A DNA stretch of 64,000 nt from Caballeronia hypogeia (GTDB lineage Bacteria > Pseudomonadota > Gammaproteobacteria > Burkholderiales > Burkholderiaceae), in NCBI RefSeq assembly GCF_001544875.2, contig NZ_FCOA02000015.1:115855-179854 (forward strand). Reading direction: 5' to 3'. The notes beneath the pieces were generated by a model. The model did not search any database. It saw only the letters and a list, made by a program, of their open reading frames with translations, and was not told the origin of the DNA. The translations under genes were made by a program, and so were the position numbers. Shown here one piece after another: positions 1-7,656 of the stretch. Every line of letters starts with the position of its first letter. The stretch's first letter is position 1.

Positions 1-337
1 CCCAGACATAGGGTTGCGCCCAATGCACCCAGGTACCACCGAGTTCGACCTGATGGTCGTGATATTGGCTCACGAAGGTCCGCCCACCGATTCGCGTGCG
101 CGCTTCGAGCAACAAAACCTTCATGCCCTTCTGCGCGCAATCTCTCGCCGCCACCAGTCCGGCGAAGCCCCCGCCGACCACGATTACGTCGTACGACGTT
201 CTGCCCTTCGGGCTTGAGCGGCGGGACGAATCGTCCGCGCGCGCGATGAGAGGCGCGATCGCTCCGGCGGCGAGGGTAGTGCCCGCGCCGGCCAGAAACC
301 GTCTGCGCGCGCCCGCCGGGTTGTCACCAATGCTCAT
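1..337 (-). CDS. Flavin monoamine oxidase family protein, Tat-exported (3' part beyond window)
   Basis: Leftward gene whose first 112 codons lie here; the rest is off the left edge. The N-terminus carries a twin-arginine motif (ARRRFLAGAG) followed by a hydrophobic alanine-rich stretch, so export by the Tat system is likely. From about residue 49 a Rossmann FAD-binding segment follows (YDVIVVGGGFAGLVAA), then the amine-oxidase signature LLLEARTRIGGRT and LGGTWVHW. This family (MAO, tryptophan 2-monooxygenase, polyamine oxidases) oxidises primary amines or amino acids. Next to an IAA catabolic island it might act on an indolic amine, but this is inference only. It is divergent from a porin, and its promoter overlaps an operator shared with that porin and a TetR gene. 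Confidence 0.85.
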   Translation of the reverse strand, partial: MSIGDNPAGARRRFLAGAGTTLAAGAIAPLIARADDSSRRSSPKGRTSYDVIVVGGGFAGLVAARDCAQKGMKVLLLEARTRIGGRTFVSQYHDHQVELGGTWVHWAQPYVW

Positions 338-360
338 GACTATCTCCAGTTGTCGTAAAT

Positions 361-374
361 AGGTCAAATGACCT
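361..374. promoter_or_regulatory. Inverted-repeat operator, copy 1 (probable TetR site)
   Basis: AGGTCA-AA-TGACCT, a perfect 6-bp inverted repeat with a 2-bp spacer, lying between the -10 box and the start codon of the amine oxidase gene. The same core recurs at 552-565 and 2436-2449, which fits one regulator, most simply the TetR protein encoded at 1714-2376. Confidence 0.65.
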
Positions 375-401
375 TATATAGTGACAATTTCGACCTTGCA
401 A
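373..401 (-). promoter_or_regulatory. Predicted sigma70 promoter of the amine oxidase gene
   Basis: Read on the minus strand: -35 TTGCAA (396-401), 17-nt spacer, -10 TATAAG (373-378). The shared inverted repeat at 361-374 begins at the -10 box, a typical repressor position. A TGGAGA ribosome binding site precedes the ATG at 337. Confidence 0.5.
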
Positions 402-542
402 GTGATCTGAGCGAAATCCGACAATTGTTCTTCGGTTGAGAGTGCCTAGAAATACCTCGAAAAACGCAGCACAAGCCCGTCTCTTCAATGCGCCAAGCAT
501 CGCGTGGGCCAGGCGTAGGTGTTTTCACCAGCCGTCGATAGT

Positions 543-570
543 TTGACTAAAAGGTCAATCGACCTATAAC
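543..570 (+). promoter_or_regulatory. Predicted sigma70 promoter of the porin gene
   Basis: -35 TTGACT (543-548), 16-nt spacer, -10 TATAAC (565-570), followed by the porin start at 645. The operator copy at 552-565 fills the spacer almost exactly, so binding there would block RNA polymerase. The remaining sequence between 375 and 542 shows no gene. Confidence 0.55.
552..565. promoter_or_regulatory. Inverted-repeat operator, copy 2 (probable TetR site)
   Basis: AGGTC-AATC-GACCT, with 5-bp arms and the same 14-bp length as copy 1. It sits inside the -35/-10 spacer of the porin promoter, which suggests repression. Confidence 0.65.
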
Positions 571-644
571 CTCCGGATCGTCGTTGCCCCCGTTCGGTCT
601 ATTGGTTTTGAACTTTCCTCACCATCAATGTCATGGAGTGCCAG

Positions 645-1709
645 ATGAAACCTTGCCGTCTCTGTCCGTTCCTTGCGGCATTTCTCGCGGCGGCTGGCAG
701 TGGTCCCGCGTCGGCGCAGTCGTCGGTTTCGCTATACGGGCTCCTCGACACTGGCGTGACCTACACCAACAATGTCGCCAGCGGCGATAGATCGGGCGCT
801 GCCGTTCAGCTACAGTCCGGCGTCGCTGTTCCGGAACGATGGGGAATGCTGGGCCGCGAAGACCTCGGCAACGACGCGTTCGTCACGTTTCGTCTGGAGA
901 GCGGTTTTCAGACTTCGGACGGCAGGAATCTTGTCGCCGGAACGGCCTTTGGGCAGCAGGCATACGTGGGCGTTGGCGGTCCTTGGGGGACGGTGACGCT
1001 CGGCCGGCAGTACGACCTCGTCGGTGACGTCATGCCTGCCTATGCGATCGGCGCTAATACGCCTGCGGGCCTGTTCGGATGGAGTCTCCCCGCGAACGCC
1101 GCAGGGGGATACGTGCTGGACAACCGCGTCTGGGGACTTCAGGTCGATAACGCGGTCAAGTACGTCACGCCTGTCGTCGGTGGTTTCTCCGGGGGCGCGA
1201 TGTACGGATTAGGAAACGTGCCCGGATCGGTCGCGAAGCGTTCGTCATCGAGCTTCGTGATGACCTACGACAACAGCGCGTTCAGTGCGTCGTTGGGATA
1301 CTTCGGGCAGAAGGACATTGCCGCGGGCGGGAATATTCACGACATCGTGGGGGGCATGGCGTACGCGCTCGGCGCGCTGCGCGTTTTCGGGCTGGCGTCG
1401 ACCGTCTGGCAGACTACGGACGGCAGCCCACGCGCGAACACATATGAGTTGGGCGCGACCTATCAGTTCGATTCCGCGCTACAGGTCGGAGGAGGTTTTC
1501 AGTATCAGAAGCGCAATGGCGGCGTGGGGTCGGCCAATCAGGTGACGTGTGCGGTGGACTATTTTCTTTCGAAGCGCACCGATGTCTACGCGGTCGCCAC
1601 GCTCGCACACGATCACGGTTTCGGCGCCCAGGCGGAAGCGGGGCTGGGCGCAAATTCAAGCACGTCTGCTCAATCGGCCGTGCGGATCGGCATCAAGCAC
1701 GCCTTCTGA
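645..1709 (+). CDS. Outer-membrane porin (Gram-negative porin family)
   Basis: Mature part begins SSVSLYGLLDTGVTY, the standard first beta strand of beta-proteobacterial general porins (OmpC/Omp38-like), and the protein ends in phenylalanine (IGIKHAF), the usual outer-membrane targeting signature. Start 645 is preferred over an ATG at 633 because GGAG (635-638) is well spaced for it and gives a clean signal peptide ending in ASAQ. About 354 residues, normal for the family. It would let small solutes, perhaps the aromatic substrate, cross the outer membrane. The promoter carries operator copy 2 and is divergent from the amine oxidase gene, so both are probably co-regulated by the TetR protein encoded just downstream on the other strand. 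Confidence 0.9.
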   Translation: MKPCRLCPFLAAFLAAAGSGPASAQSSVSLYGLLDTGVTYTNNVASGDRSGAAVQLQSGVAVPERWGMLGREDLGNDAFVTFRLESGFQTSDGRNLVAGTAFGQQAYVGVGGPWGTVTLGRQYDLVGDVMPAYAIGANTPAGLFGWSLPANAAGGYVLDNRVWGLQVDNAVKYVTPVVGGFSGGAMYGLGNVPGSVAKRSSSSFVMTYDNSAFSASLGYFGQKDIAAGGNIHDIVGGMAYALGALRVFGLASTVWQTTDGSPRANTYELGATYQFDSALQVGGGFQYQKRNGGVGSANQVTCAVDYFLSKRTDVYAVATLAHDHGFGAQAEAGLGANSSTSAQSAVRIGIKHAF

Positions 1710-1713
1710 AGAT

Positions 1714-2376
1714 CTAAGCCATCGCGAGGCCGAGAACGGCTTGCACCAGTTCGTCCTCGATGCCGCGGATATCCGAGGGAAAGCGATTGCGCTGGGGAAT
1801 GAGCAGCATGAGCCCCTCGATCTGGCATCCGATCAATGCGGCCCGGCGGACCGCCTGGCTCGCATCCAGCGCGGGATTGACGCGCCTGACGAATTGTGCG
1901 AGCAGCTTGCGTTCGGCGACGTACATGTCGTCCATGAGGCTTCTGGCGAAATCATGCGTTTGAGCGAGCGCCCAGAAAGCGCCGAAGAGACTCTGCACGC
2001 GCGGCTTCTTGATGTCGTTCACGAGAAAGCGCACGACGGATTCGAGCTGGTCGCGCGGCGCCTTGGAGTCGTCGAGGAAGCGCGAGGCGTCTGTCACGTA
2101 TCGGGCCATCGTTTCCTTGATGACCGCCTCCAGCACGTCTTCCCGCGTTTTGAAATAGTGCTGCACGTTCGAAAGCGACATGCCGGCGCTCGTCGCGAGC
2201 TTTCGCATGGTCAATGCGCCGTATCCTTCGGACGTGACGATTTCGGTCGCGCATTCCAGGACGCGCGCAAAGGTTTCCCGTCCGCGCCCGGTCAGCGTCC
2301 GCTCATGATCCGTGGGCGGGTCGCGTCTGTCGTCGGCACGCTTCTTTGAACCCGCAGGCAGGTCTGTCTTCATCAT
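1714..2376 (-). CDS. TetR family transcriptional regulator
   Basis: 220 residues. The N-terminal helix-turn-helix region (about 35-85) reads RVLECATEIVTSEGYGALTM then MRKLATSAGMSLSNVQHYFK, a canonical TetR recognition region. The C-terminal two thirds is an all-alpha ligand/dimerisation domain. Two adjacent ATGs (2376, 2373) are possible starts. A 14-bp inverted repeat (2436-2449) upstream matches sites in the promoters of the divergent amine oxidase and porin genes, so autorepression plus control of those two genes is the simplest reading. The ligand is unknown; an aromatic or amine inducer would fit the neighbours. Confidence 0.88.
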   Translation of the reverse strand: MMKTDLPAGSKKRADDRRDPPTDHERTLTGRGRETFARVLECATEIVTSEGYGALTMRKLATSAGMSLSNVQHYFKTREDVLEAVIKETMARYVTDASRFLDDSKAPRDQLESVVRFLVNDIKKPRVQSLFGAFWALAQTHDFARSLMDDMYVAERKLLAQFVRRVNPALDASQAVRRAALIGCQIEGLMLLIPQRNRFPSDIRGIEDELVQAVLGLAMA

Positions 2377-2435
2377 CCATCGTCAAGTGCGTCGAGACGA
2401 TGGATTTTGCTGCATTCGTAAGGAACATGCAAGAT

Positions 2436-2449
2436 AGGTCAAACGACCA
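2436..2449. promoter_or_regulatory. Inverted-repeat operator, copy 3 (TetR autoregulation)
   Basis: AGGTC-AAAC-GACCA: nine of the ten arm bases fit the repeat seen at 361-374 and 552-565. It lies 60-73 bp upstream of the TetR start codon, between that gene and the 3' end of the flavin reductase gene. Confidence 0.55.
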
Positions 2450-2472
2450 ACGACGCCGTGGGCAGAGTCGTT

Positions 2473-3006
2473 TTACGCTTTCCAGACCCGCGGAACGCGG
2501 TGAAAGTTGCGGTCGAAGTAAATCAGGCTGTCGCCGTCGTTACGCACCTTGACGTCGGTCGTTTCCACGAACATCACGGCGTGCGAGCCCACATCCTTCG
2601 CTTCGACGATTCTTCCCTGCAAGCTCGCCAGCGCGCCGCGCAACACGGGCACGCCGTTCCGGCCCTCATCCCATACCGGAAGCTGGAAGCGTTCTTCCAT
2701 CGAGAGTCCGGTGAGGCCGGCGAAGTGGCGCGCGATACTTTCCAGACTCGCCGGCAGCACGTTGATGCAAACATGACGATTGCCGTCGAACACGGCGTGC
2801 ATCGCGCTGGATCGATTCAGGCAGACGAGCAAGGTCGGCGGCGCATCCGTGACGGAACACACGGCGCTCGCCGTGATTCCGCATTGGCCGTGCGGGCCCG
2901 CCGTCGTGATGACGTTGACCGCGGCGCCGAGATGAGCCATCGCCTGCCGGAACTGCTGGCGCACGGGGTCGATTTCGGTTTGAATCTGACTGGGGTTGGC
3001 GGACAT
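2473..3006 (-). CDS. iacG: Flavin reductase component of IAA monooxygenase (IacG)
   Basis: 177 residues, the whole length a flavin-reductase-like (split barrel, NtaB/HpaC) domain: FRQAMAHLGAAVNVITT at the start, GITASAVCSVTDAPPTLLVC in the middle (flavin-binding loop), and the closing segment with SHAVMF and LIYFDRNFHRV. Such proteins supply reduced FMN/FAD to a flavin-dependent oxygenase, here most likely IacA, the first gene of the operon. It is the last gene of iacA-B-I-H-E-G and lies 18 nt downstream of iacE. A second copy, about the same size and clearly homologous, is at 13280-13810. The assignment is from family resemblance and operon context. Confidence 0.85.
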   Translation of the reverse strand: MSANPSQIQTEIDPVRQQFRQAMAHLGAAVNVITTAGPHGQCGITASAVCSVTDAPPTLLVCLNRSSAMHAVFDGNRHVCINVLPASLESIARHFAGLTGLSMEERFQLPVWDEGRNGVPVLRGALASLQGRIVEAKDVGSHAVMFVETTDVKVRNDGDSLIYFDRNFHRVPRVWKA

Positions 3007-3024
3007 GATGTCGGAGTCTCCTTC

Positions 3025-3768
3025 TTAGCGCATGAACAGGCCGCCGTTGATATCCCAGCACGCGCCATTGGCGAAGTACGCGTCGGGCGCGGCCAGCATG
3101 ATCGCGACATCCGCGATGTAGGCAGCGGACCCCAGCCTGCCCACCGGAATCCCGGCGATGACCTTCTCCAGCTTGTCCGCAGGAACGCTCTCATGCACGA
3201 TCGGCAGATCGAGCGGGCCCGGCGAAATCGCGTTGACCGTGACGCCCTGAGCGGCCAGATCTCGCGCGAATACCTTGGTGAGCGTGATGGCGCCGCCTTT
3301 CGCGGCCGCATAGTGCGCGCCCGTGGCGGAGCCGCCGTTCTGTCCCGCAAGCGACGCGATATTCACGATGCGCCCGACGCCCCTGGCCGCAAAGTGCTGA
3401 CCGAATACCTGACAGCCGAACAAGACGCTGCGCAGATTCACGTCGATGACCTGATCGAACTGCTCGGCGGTGATCTCCATGACCGGAATGACCTTCGACG
3501 CGCCCGCGTTGTTCACGAGCACATCGATTGCGCCCCAGCGCTCGAGCACGGTATCGCGTGCGCTTTCGAAATCGGCTTTCGACGTGACATCTAACTTCAG
3601 CGCGAATGCGCTCGAACCGTCGCTGCTCAGATCGCGGGCCGCGGCCTGCGCGGCCTCGACGGCGATATCGGCCAATGCGACCTTGTAGCCGGCCTCGTGA
3701 AAGCGCCGCGCGACGACCGCGCCCAAACCTCTCGCGGCTCCGGTAACCAGTACGATTCTCTTTGACAT
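3025..3768 (-). CDS. iacE: Short-chain dehydrogenase/reductase (IacE)
   Basis: 247-residue SDR. Visible hallmarks: cofactor-binding TGAARGLG (residues 9-16), NNAG (86-89), catalytic Ser139 and the Y153-A-A-A-K157 motif, followed by SPGPLD. The frame stays open upstream to 3849, but the ATG at 3768 has a GAGAG ribosome binding site and starts the conserved MSKRIVLVTG strand. In known IAA catabolic clusters IacE is an NAD(P)H-dependent SDR acting in an early step after IacA oxidation of the indole ring. It sits between iacH and iacG in the same leftward operon. Confidence 0.85.
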   Translation of the reverse strand: MSKRIVLVTGAARGLGAVVARRFHEAGYKVALADIAVEAAQAAARDLSSDGSSAFALKLDVTSKADFESARDTVLERWGAIDVLVNNAGASKVIPVMEITAEQFDQVIDVNLRSVLFGCQVFGQHFAARGVGRIVNIASLAGQNGGSATGAHYAAAKGGAITLTKVFARDLAAQGVTVNAISPGPLDLPIVHESVPADKLEKVIAGIPVGRLGSAAYIADVAIMLAAPDAYFANGACWDINGGLFMR

Positions 3769-3781
3769 ACTCTCGATTCCC

Positions 3782-4933
3782 TTATACGTTCGATGCGTGG
3801 CTGACGAGCATCGCTTCGATGTGCGCGGCCACGGCGCATACCTTCTCATCCTCTCCCTTGCGCCCGACGATCTGCAACCCGGCCTTGAGCATCGAACCCT
3901 CGATGGCGACGGGCAGCGTCAGCGCGGGATGTCCGCTCAGGTTGAAAGGCCGGATCAGCGACGACATGCCGATCACCGATGTCCCGGCGCGCGCCGCATC
4001 GATCGTGATCGGCAGGGCGGGCATGGTCGGCAGCACGAGCACATCGGCTTCTTCGAGCGTGCGGTCCACTTCGTCCGTGAATGCGCGCCGCACGCGCTCG
4101 GCGGCCTCCAGGCCGGCATCCGTCGTATTCGCCGCGGCACGCAATCTGCCTTCGATATCGCCCCCGAGCTTGCCGCTGTCCACGAGATGGCCGAACGCGC
4201 GCCATGTCTCCGCGTTGATGACCGCGAGGCCTGCCGCGAATGCATCCTTCATGGATTCCAGTCTGAACTTGCGCGATGCGAGTCCGGCGGTGCCGACCGC
4301 CGCGGCCACCGCGCGCGCGATCGCCTCATCTGCGTCCACGTCGAGCAACGCCACGCGTGCCGAAGATGCATCGCGGCGCGCGCGGCCGACCTGAAACGAA
4401 GGATCGATCGCCAGCATGACGTCGATGATCGTGTTCATGTCGCGCGCGAAGGGACCGACGCAATCAAGTGAGGTCTCACGAGGCGCGACGCCTTTGCGCG
4501 ACACGCGTCCGAACGTCGGCTTGAGGCCGAACACGCCGCAGCATGCAGCGGGACCGCGAATGGAACCGCCGGTATCGGTGCCGAGCGCGGCATCGACGAG
4601 CTTCTGGCCGACCGCCGACGCCGAGCCGCTCGACGAGCCGCCCGGAATGCGCGTCTCGTCCTGCGGATTGCGCGGCGTGCCGCAAAAGTCGTTGATGCCG
4701 GTCATGCCGAACGCGAGTTCGTGCATGTTGGTCTTGCCGGTGATGCGCCAGCCCGCGTCGAGCAGCCGCTGCACGACTTCGGCGTGCTCGCGGGCGGGCG
4801 GCGAGTCGGCGAGCGCGCGGCTGGCGGCGGTCGTCGCATATCCGGCGATGTCGATGCTGTCCTTGATCGCGATCGTGGGCGCGTTCGCATTGTCACGAGC
4901 GCCGAGATCGAGCGTTTGCAGAATGGCGCTCAT
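3782..4933 (-). CDS. iacH: Amidase signature family hydrolase (IacH)
   Basis: 383 residues with the amidase Ser-cisSer-Lys triad visible: Lys24 (IAIKDSID), cis-Ser100 in PGGSSSGSA and nucleophile Ser124 in DTGGSIRGPA; the 24-residue serine spacing matches the family. IacH in other iac clusters is likewise an amidase, thought to act on a nitrogen-containing intermediate after ring modification, but its substrate is not settled. The start codon at 4933 overlaps the stop of the upstream iacI-like gene (ATGA), showing translational coupling. An open extension to 5011 lies inside the preceding gene and is not needed. Confidence 0.85.
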   Translation of the reverse strand: MSAILQTLDLGARDNANAPTIAIKDSIDIAGYATTAASRALADSPPAREHAEVVQRLLDAGWRITGKTNMHELAFGMTGINDFCGTPRNPQDETRIPGGSSSGSASAVGQKLVDAALGTDTGGSIRGPAACCGVFGLKPTFGRVSRKGVAPRETSLDCVGPFARDMNTIIDVMLAIDPSFQVGRARRDASSARVALLDVDADEAIARAVAAAVGTAGLASRKFRLESMKDAFAAGLAVINAETWRAFGHLVDSGKLGGDIEGRLRAAANTTDAGLEAAERVRRAFTDEVDRTLEEADVLVLPTMPALPITIDAARAGTSVIGMSSLIRPFNLSGHPALTLPVAIEGSMLKAGLQIVGRKGEDEKVCAVAAHIEAMLVSHASNV

Positions 4934-5454
4934 GTAGACATTCCTTTGACTGGATTCACGTGCCACGGCGCGTCGAACAGGCGCTCGGTGCGGAAGTGCC
5001 GGATCAGCCACGTCGATTCATCGTGCGGAGAGGGCATGAAGTCGACTTCGAGACGGGCCGCGATGAGCTCCGCTTTCGCATCGACATAGCCGGAGGCCTG
5101 CAGCATGATCCAGCGGCCTTTCGCCGTATCGCCTTCGACTTCGACGTGCTCGGCGGTGAGAAAGTGCACGTTGGTCGCGAAATGCGGCGTGGGCGGCAGA
5201 TAGCGAGCGAGCATGGCGACGATCTCGCGCGGCCCTTGCAGCCGGCCGAACTTGTTCGCGTACTGCGGGCCGATGCCTTCCCACACGGCGTCGTCGCTGA
5301 AGAGCGCGGCGAGCGATTCGCCTTCGAGCGCGCGCGCGGGCACGTCGCACAGCGCCATGTAGCGCGCAATGGTCTTGCGCACCGCGTTCTGCGCTTCGAG
5401 CGCGCGCAGACGCGCCTGCAGGCTCGCGATGATCGAGTCGTTCATTGCGGTCAT
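4930..5454 (-). CDS. iacI: SnoaL/NTF2-like protein (IacI-like)
   Basis: 174 residues. The sequence has the NTF2-like cone fold pattern found in SnoaL proteins and small subunits of ring-hydroxylating oxygenases: an N-terminal helix (NAVRKTIARYMALCDV), ALFSDDAVWEG, then beta strands (HFLTAEHVEVEGDTAKGRW, WLIRHFRTERLF). No cofactor motif is seen. The function of IacI in IAA degradation is poorly defined; the symbol is given from position in an iac operon and general similarity. The 3' end overlaps the iacH start by four bases. Confidence 0.65.
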   Translation of the reverse strand: MTAMNDSIIASLQARLRALEAQNAVRKTIARYMALCDVPARALEGESLAALFSDDAVWEGIGPQYANKFGRLQGPREIVAMLARYLPPTPHFATNVHFLTAEHVEVEGDTAKGRWIMLQASGYVDAKAELIAARLEVDFMPSPHDESTWLIRHFRTERLFDAPWHVNPVKGMST

Positions 5455-5458
5455 CGGA

Positions 5459-5836
5459 TCACGCGTTATTGCCGGCGATGGGCGGAACGGTCAGCGCGCG
5501 GCCCACGCGCGCTTCGATCTTGCCGTAGCGCCACAGGTTGTATTCGCCGACGGGGGTCGTGCGATACAGATTGCACACGGCGACCGCGGTGTCGAAATCG
5601 GCGACATCGGCCATGATGTAGAACGTCCACGGCGCGCCATCCGCGTTGCCGACGACGAGCCGGTCGTCATCCATCACGCCGAGCACGCGCACGTTTTCCA
5701 TCGCTTCGACGGCGTTGAGCATCTTGCTGTAGGCCTGCCACACTTCGCCGATCTGTTCGCGCGGCAGGTCGAAGAAGTTTTGCGAGACGCCGCAGCAGAA
5801 CAGCACGCGCAGCGGCAGGTTACGGGTATCGGTCAT
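5459..5836 (-). CDS. iacB: Small conserved protein of the IAA cluster (IacB-like)
   Basis: 125 residues, no signal peptide or membrane segment. It lies directly after iacA and 4 nt before the iacI-like gene, the position of iacB in known IAA clusters. The pattern of short beta strands and amphipathic helices (RVLFCCGVSQNFF, FYIMADVADFDTAVAVCNLY) suggests a compact alpha/beta fold of the ferredoxin-like dimeric barrel type, but no catalytic motif can be named. Function unknown; involvement in IAA breakdown is inferred from context. Confidence 0.65.
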   Translation of the reverse strand: MTDTRNLPLRVLFCCGVSQNFFDLPREQIGEVWQAYSKMLNAVEAMENVRVLGVMDDDRLVVGNADGAPWTFYIMADVADFDTAVAVCNLYRTTPVGEYNLWRYGKIEARVGRALTVPPIAGNNA

Positions 5837-5888
5837 GAGGTGTTTGCCTTTGTCTTGAGTGAGTCTTCGAGATTCTTGGAGAGCGGGA

Positions 5889-7058
5889 TCACAGATAGCC
5901 GGGAATCGGCTGAACGCCGACGAACACGGCGCCCGCTCCGTCGTAGTTGCCTTCGCCGAGGAACGCGTGCTGCGTCACGACCATGGCGTCGCGCACGAGG
6001 CGCTGCAGCGGATGGTTGCGATAGATTGCCATCGTGCCGCCGAGGCGATACGCACGGTTCACGACCTCGGCGCCTTCCCGCGCGATCTGCGTTGCCGAGA
6101 GGCGCAAGAGGCTCACCTGATCGGGCGTGACCTCGTTGCCGGCGAGGATGGACTGCCAGACGCTGTCGGTCGTATCGAAGAAGAACGCGCGCGCGGAACG
6201 CAACTGCGCTTCCGCCTTGGCGAGCTCGATGCGGTAGTAGGCGCGATCGGCGAGTTGCGGCGCGCCTGTCGTGGTCTTGCGTCCGCCGGCCATGTTGTTT
6301 GCGACATCGAGCGCGGCGCGCGCGAGACCCAGATTCACGACCGCGAGCACTTGCGCGGCGTAAGCGATGGTCGGATAGCGATATAGCGGCTCGTCGATGG
6401 TGGGCGTACCGCCGCGCACGAAGGTCCAGTCGTCCGCCACGAACTGGTCCGTCACGCGCAGATCGTGACTGCCGGTGCCTTGCATGCCGACCACGTTCCA
6501 GTTCTCGACGATCTCCACCTGCGCCGGCCTGAACACGGCCGTGCGCGGCTTGCCCGGCGCTTCGCCCGGCTTGCCCGTGCCGATGCCCACGCCGAGCCAG
6601 TCCGCGCCCTTGCAGCCGCTCGCGAACTTCCACGTGCCGTTCACCCGGTAGCCGCCAGCTTCCGGCGCGGCGTTCTGCACGGGAAAGAGCCCGCCCGCGA
6701 AGACCTGATCGGGACCGCTTGCATAGATGGCGGCTTGCGTATCGACCGGCAGCGCGGCGAGATACAGGTTTGCGCTGCCGAAGCTCGCGACCCACGCGGC
6801 GGAGCCGTCCGCGGTCGCAATGCGCTCGATCATTTCGAGGAATTCGCCGGGTGCGCGCGCATCGCCGCCGAAGCGCTTCGGCGTGGCCGCGCGGTAGATG
6901 CCGGCGCGTTTCAGCTTCTCGATGACATCGCGCGGCACATGCGAGAGGCGCTCGAATTCCTCGCGTCGCTGGGCGATCTCCGCGATGACGTCATCGAGCG
7001 TGAGCGCCTCGGGTTCGACGGCGTAGTCCATTGTCTTGATTGCAGCGGCGAGCGACAT
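5889..7058 (-). CDS. iacA: Flavin-dependent indole-acetate monooxygenase, acyl-CoA dehydrogenase fold (IacA)
   Basis: 389 residues. Acyl-CoA-dehydrogenase-like two-component flavin monooxygenase: helical N-terminal part with SHVPRDVIEKLKRAGIYRAA and TPKRFGG (about 40-65), middle beta domain (YRVNGTWKFASGCKGADWLG, WNVVGMQGTGSHDLRV), and C-terminal helical bundle (ADRAYYRIELAKAEAQLRSA). IacA catalyses the first oxidation of the indole ring of IAA and needs reduced flavin, here from IacG. First gene of the leftward operon iacA-B-I-H-E-G; the promoter must lie within 7059-7224. A paralogue at 13830-15086 shares long identical stretches (for example SCKGADW-like and TGSHDLR blocks). Confidence 0.88.
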   Translation of the reverse strand: MSLAAAIKTMDYAVEPEALTLDDVIAEIAQRREEFERLSHVPRDVIEKLKRAGIYRAATPKRFGGDARAPGEFLEMIERIATADGSAAWVASFGSANLYLAALPVDTQAAIYASGPDQVFAGGLFPVQNAAPEAGGYRVNGTWKFASGCKGADWLGVGIGTGKPGEAPGKPRTAVFRPAQVEIVENWNVVGMQGTGSHDLRVTDQFVADDWTFVRGGTPTIDEPLYRYPTIAYAAQVLAVVNLGLARAALDVANNMAGGRKTTTGAPQLADRAYYRIELAKAEAQLRSARAFFFDTTDSVWQSILAGNEVTPDQVSLLRLSATQIAREGAEVVNRAYRLGGTMAIYRNHPLQRLVRDAMVVTQHAFLGEGNYDGAGAVFVGVQPIPGYL

Positions 7059-7224
7059 GGGGTGTCTCCGTTTATTGTCTTGATGAGAAGTAAGGTGCGC
7101 GGTATGCAGGTCGCATCCGATGACACCAGTCTAGGAAAGCAAAAAAGCAGGAACAATTGGGAAGAGACGATGCTGCCGGGTGCAAATCACCCACCCGCCT
7201 AAAGAAATCCTTAGCGACGGCGCG
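7059..7224 (-). promoter_or_regulatory. Intergenic promoter region of the iacA operon
   Basis: 166 nt between iacA and the end of the tautomerase gene. The iacA-B-I-H-E-G operon must be transcribed from here unless it is read through from iacC-iacD. A purine run (AAGCAAAAAAGCAGGAA, 7137-7153) is present, but no clean -35/-10 pair or dyad could be named. Confidence 0.3.
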
Positions 7225-7599
7225 CTATCGCCCGAGCGCGCGGGCGGTTTTGCCGCCGAGCCCGAAGTCGGTGTTGGGAATGTCCTTGATCATCACGCGA
7301 GTCGACTGCAAGGGGACGTCGAGTATCCCGGCGCTGGTCCTGCACAGATGGGCGATCAATGCTTCTTTTTGCGCTTCCGTGCGTCCCGCGATCAGGATCG
7401 CGACGATCACGGGCAGCGCGGCCGGCGTGAGCTTGCCGCCCAGTCCGATATTCGCCGCAGGCAGCTCGGACAGCAGAATGCGCACGGACTCCGCGGGCGC
7501 GCCGATTGCATCGACGGTTGCTTGCGTGAGGCCTTGAATCAGCGAGGCCTTGCGTTCGTCCGCGTGGCCCTGAGGAAGATAGACTTCGAGTGTTGGCAT
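7225..7599 (-). CDS. Fused double-domain 4-oxalocrotonate tautomerase-like protein
   Basis: 124 residues, twice the usual ~62 of 4-oxalocrotonate tautomerases. The protein is an internal duplication: residues 2-57 (PTLEVYLPQG...NIGLGGK) and 63-117 (PVIVAILIAG...DFGLGGK) align, each with a strand, a long helix and a closing GLGGK. The ATG at 7599 is chosen because it puts Pro2 at the mature N-terminus, the catalytic base of this superfamily. The second domain's proline (Pro63) is internal and cannot act as an N-terminal amine. It is the last gene of the iacC-iacD unit. An isomerase/hydratase role on a ring-cleavage or side-chain intermediate is possible but unproven. Confidence 0.8.
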   Translation of the reverse strand: MPTLEVYLPQGHADERKASLIQGLTQATVDAIGAPAESVRILLSELPAANIGLGGKLTPAALPVIVAILIAGRTEAQKEALIAHLCRTSAGILDVPLQSTRVMIKDIPNTDFGLGGKTARALGR

Positions 7600-7656
7600 G
7601 GGTGTGTCAGGAGAGACGGGCGCATCGGCGCACATGCGCGCCGATGCGCCCGATCA

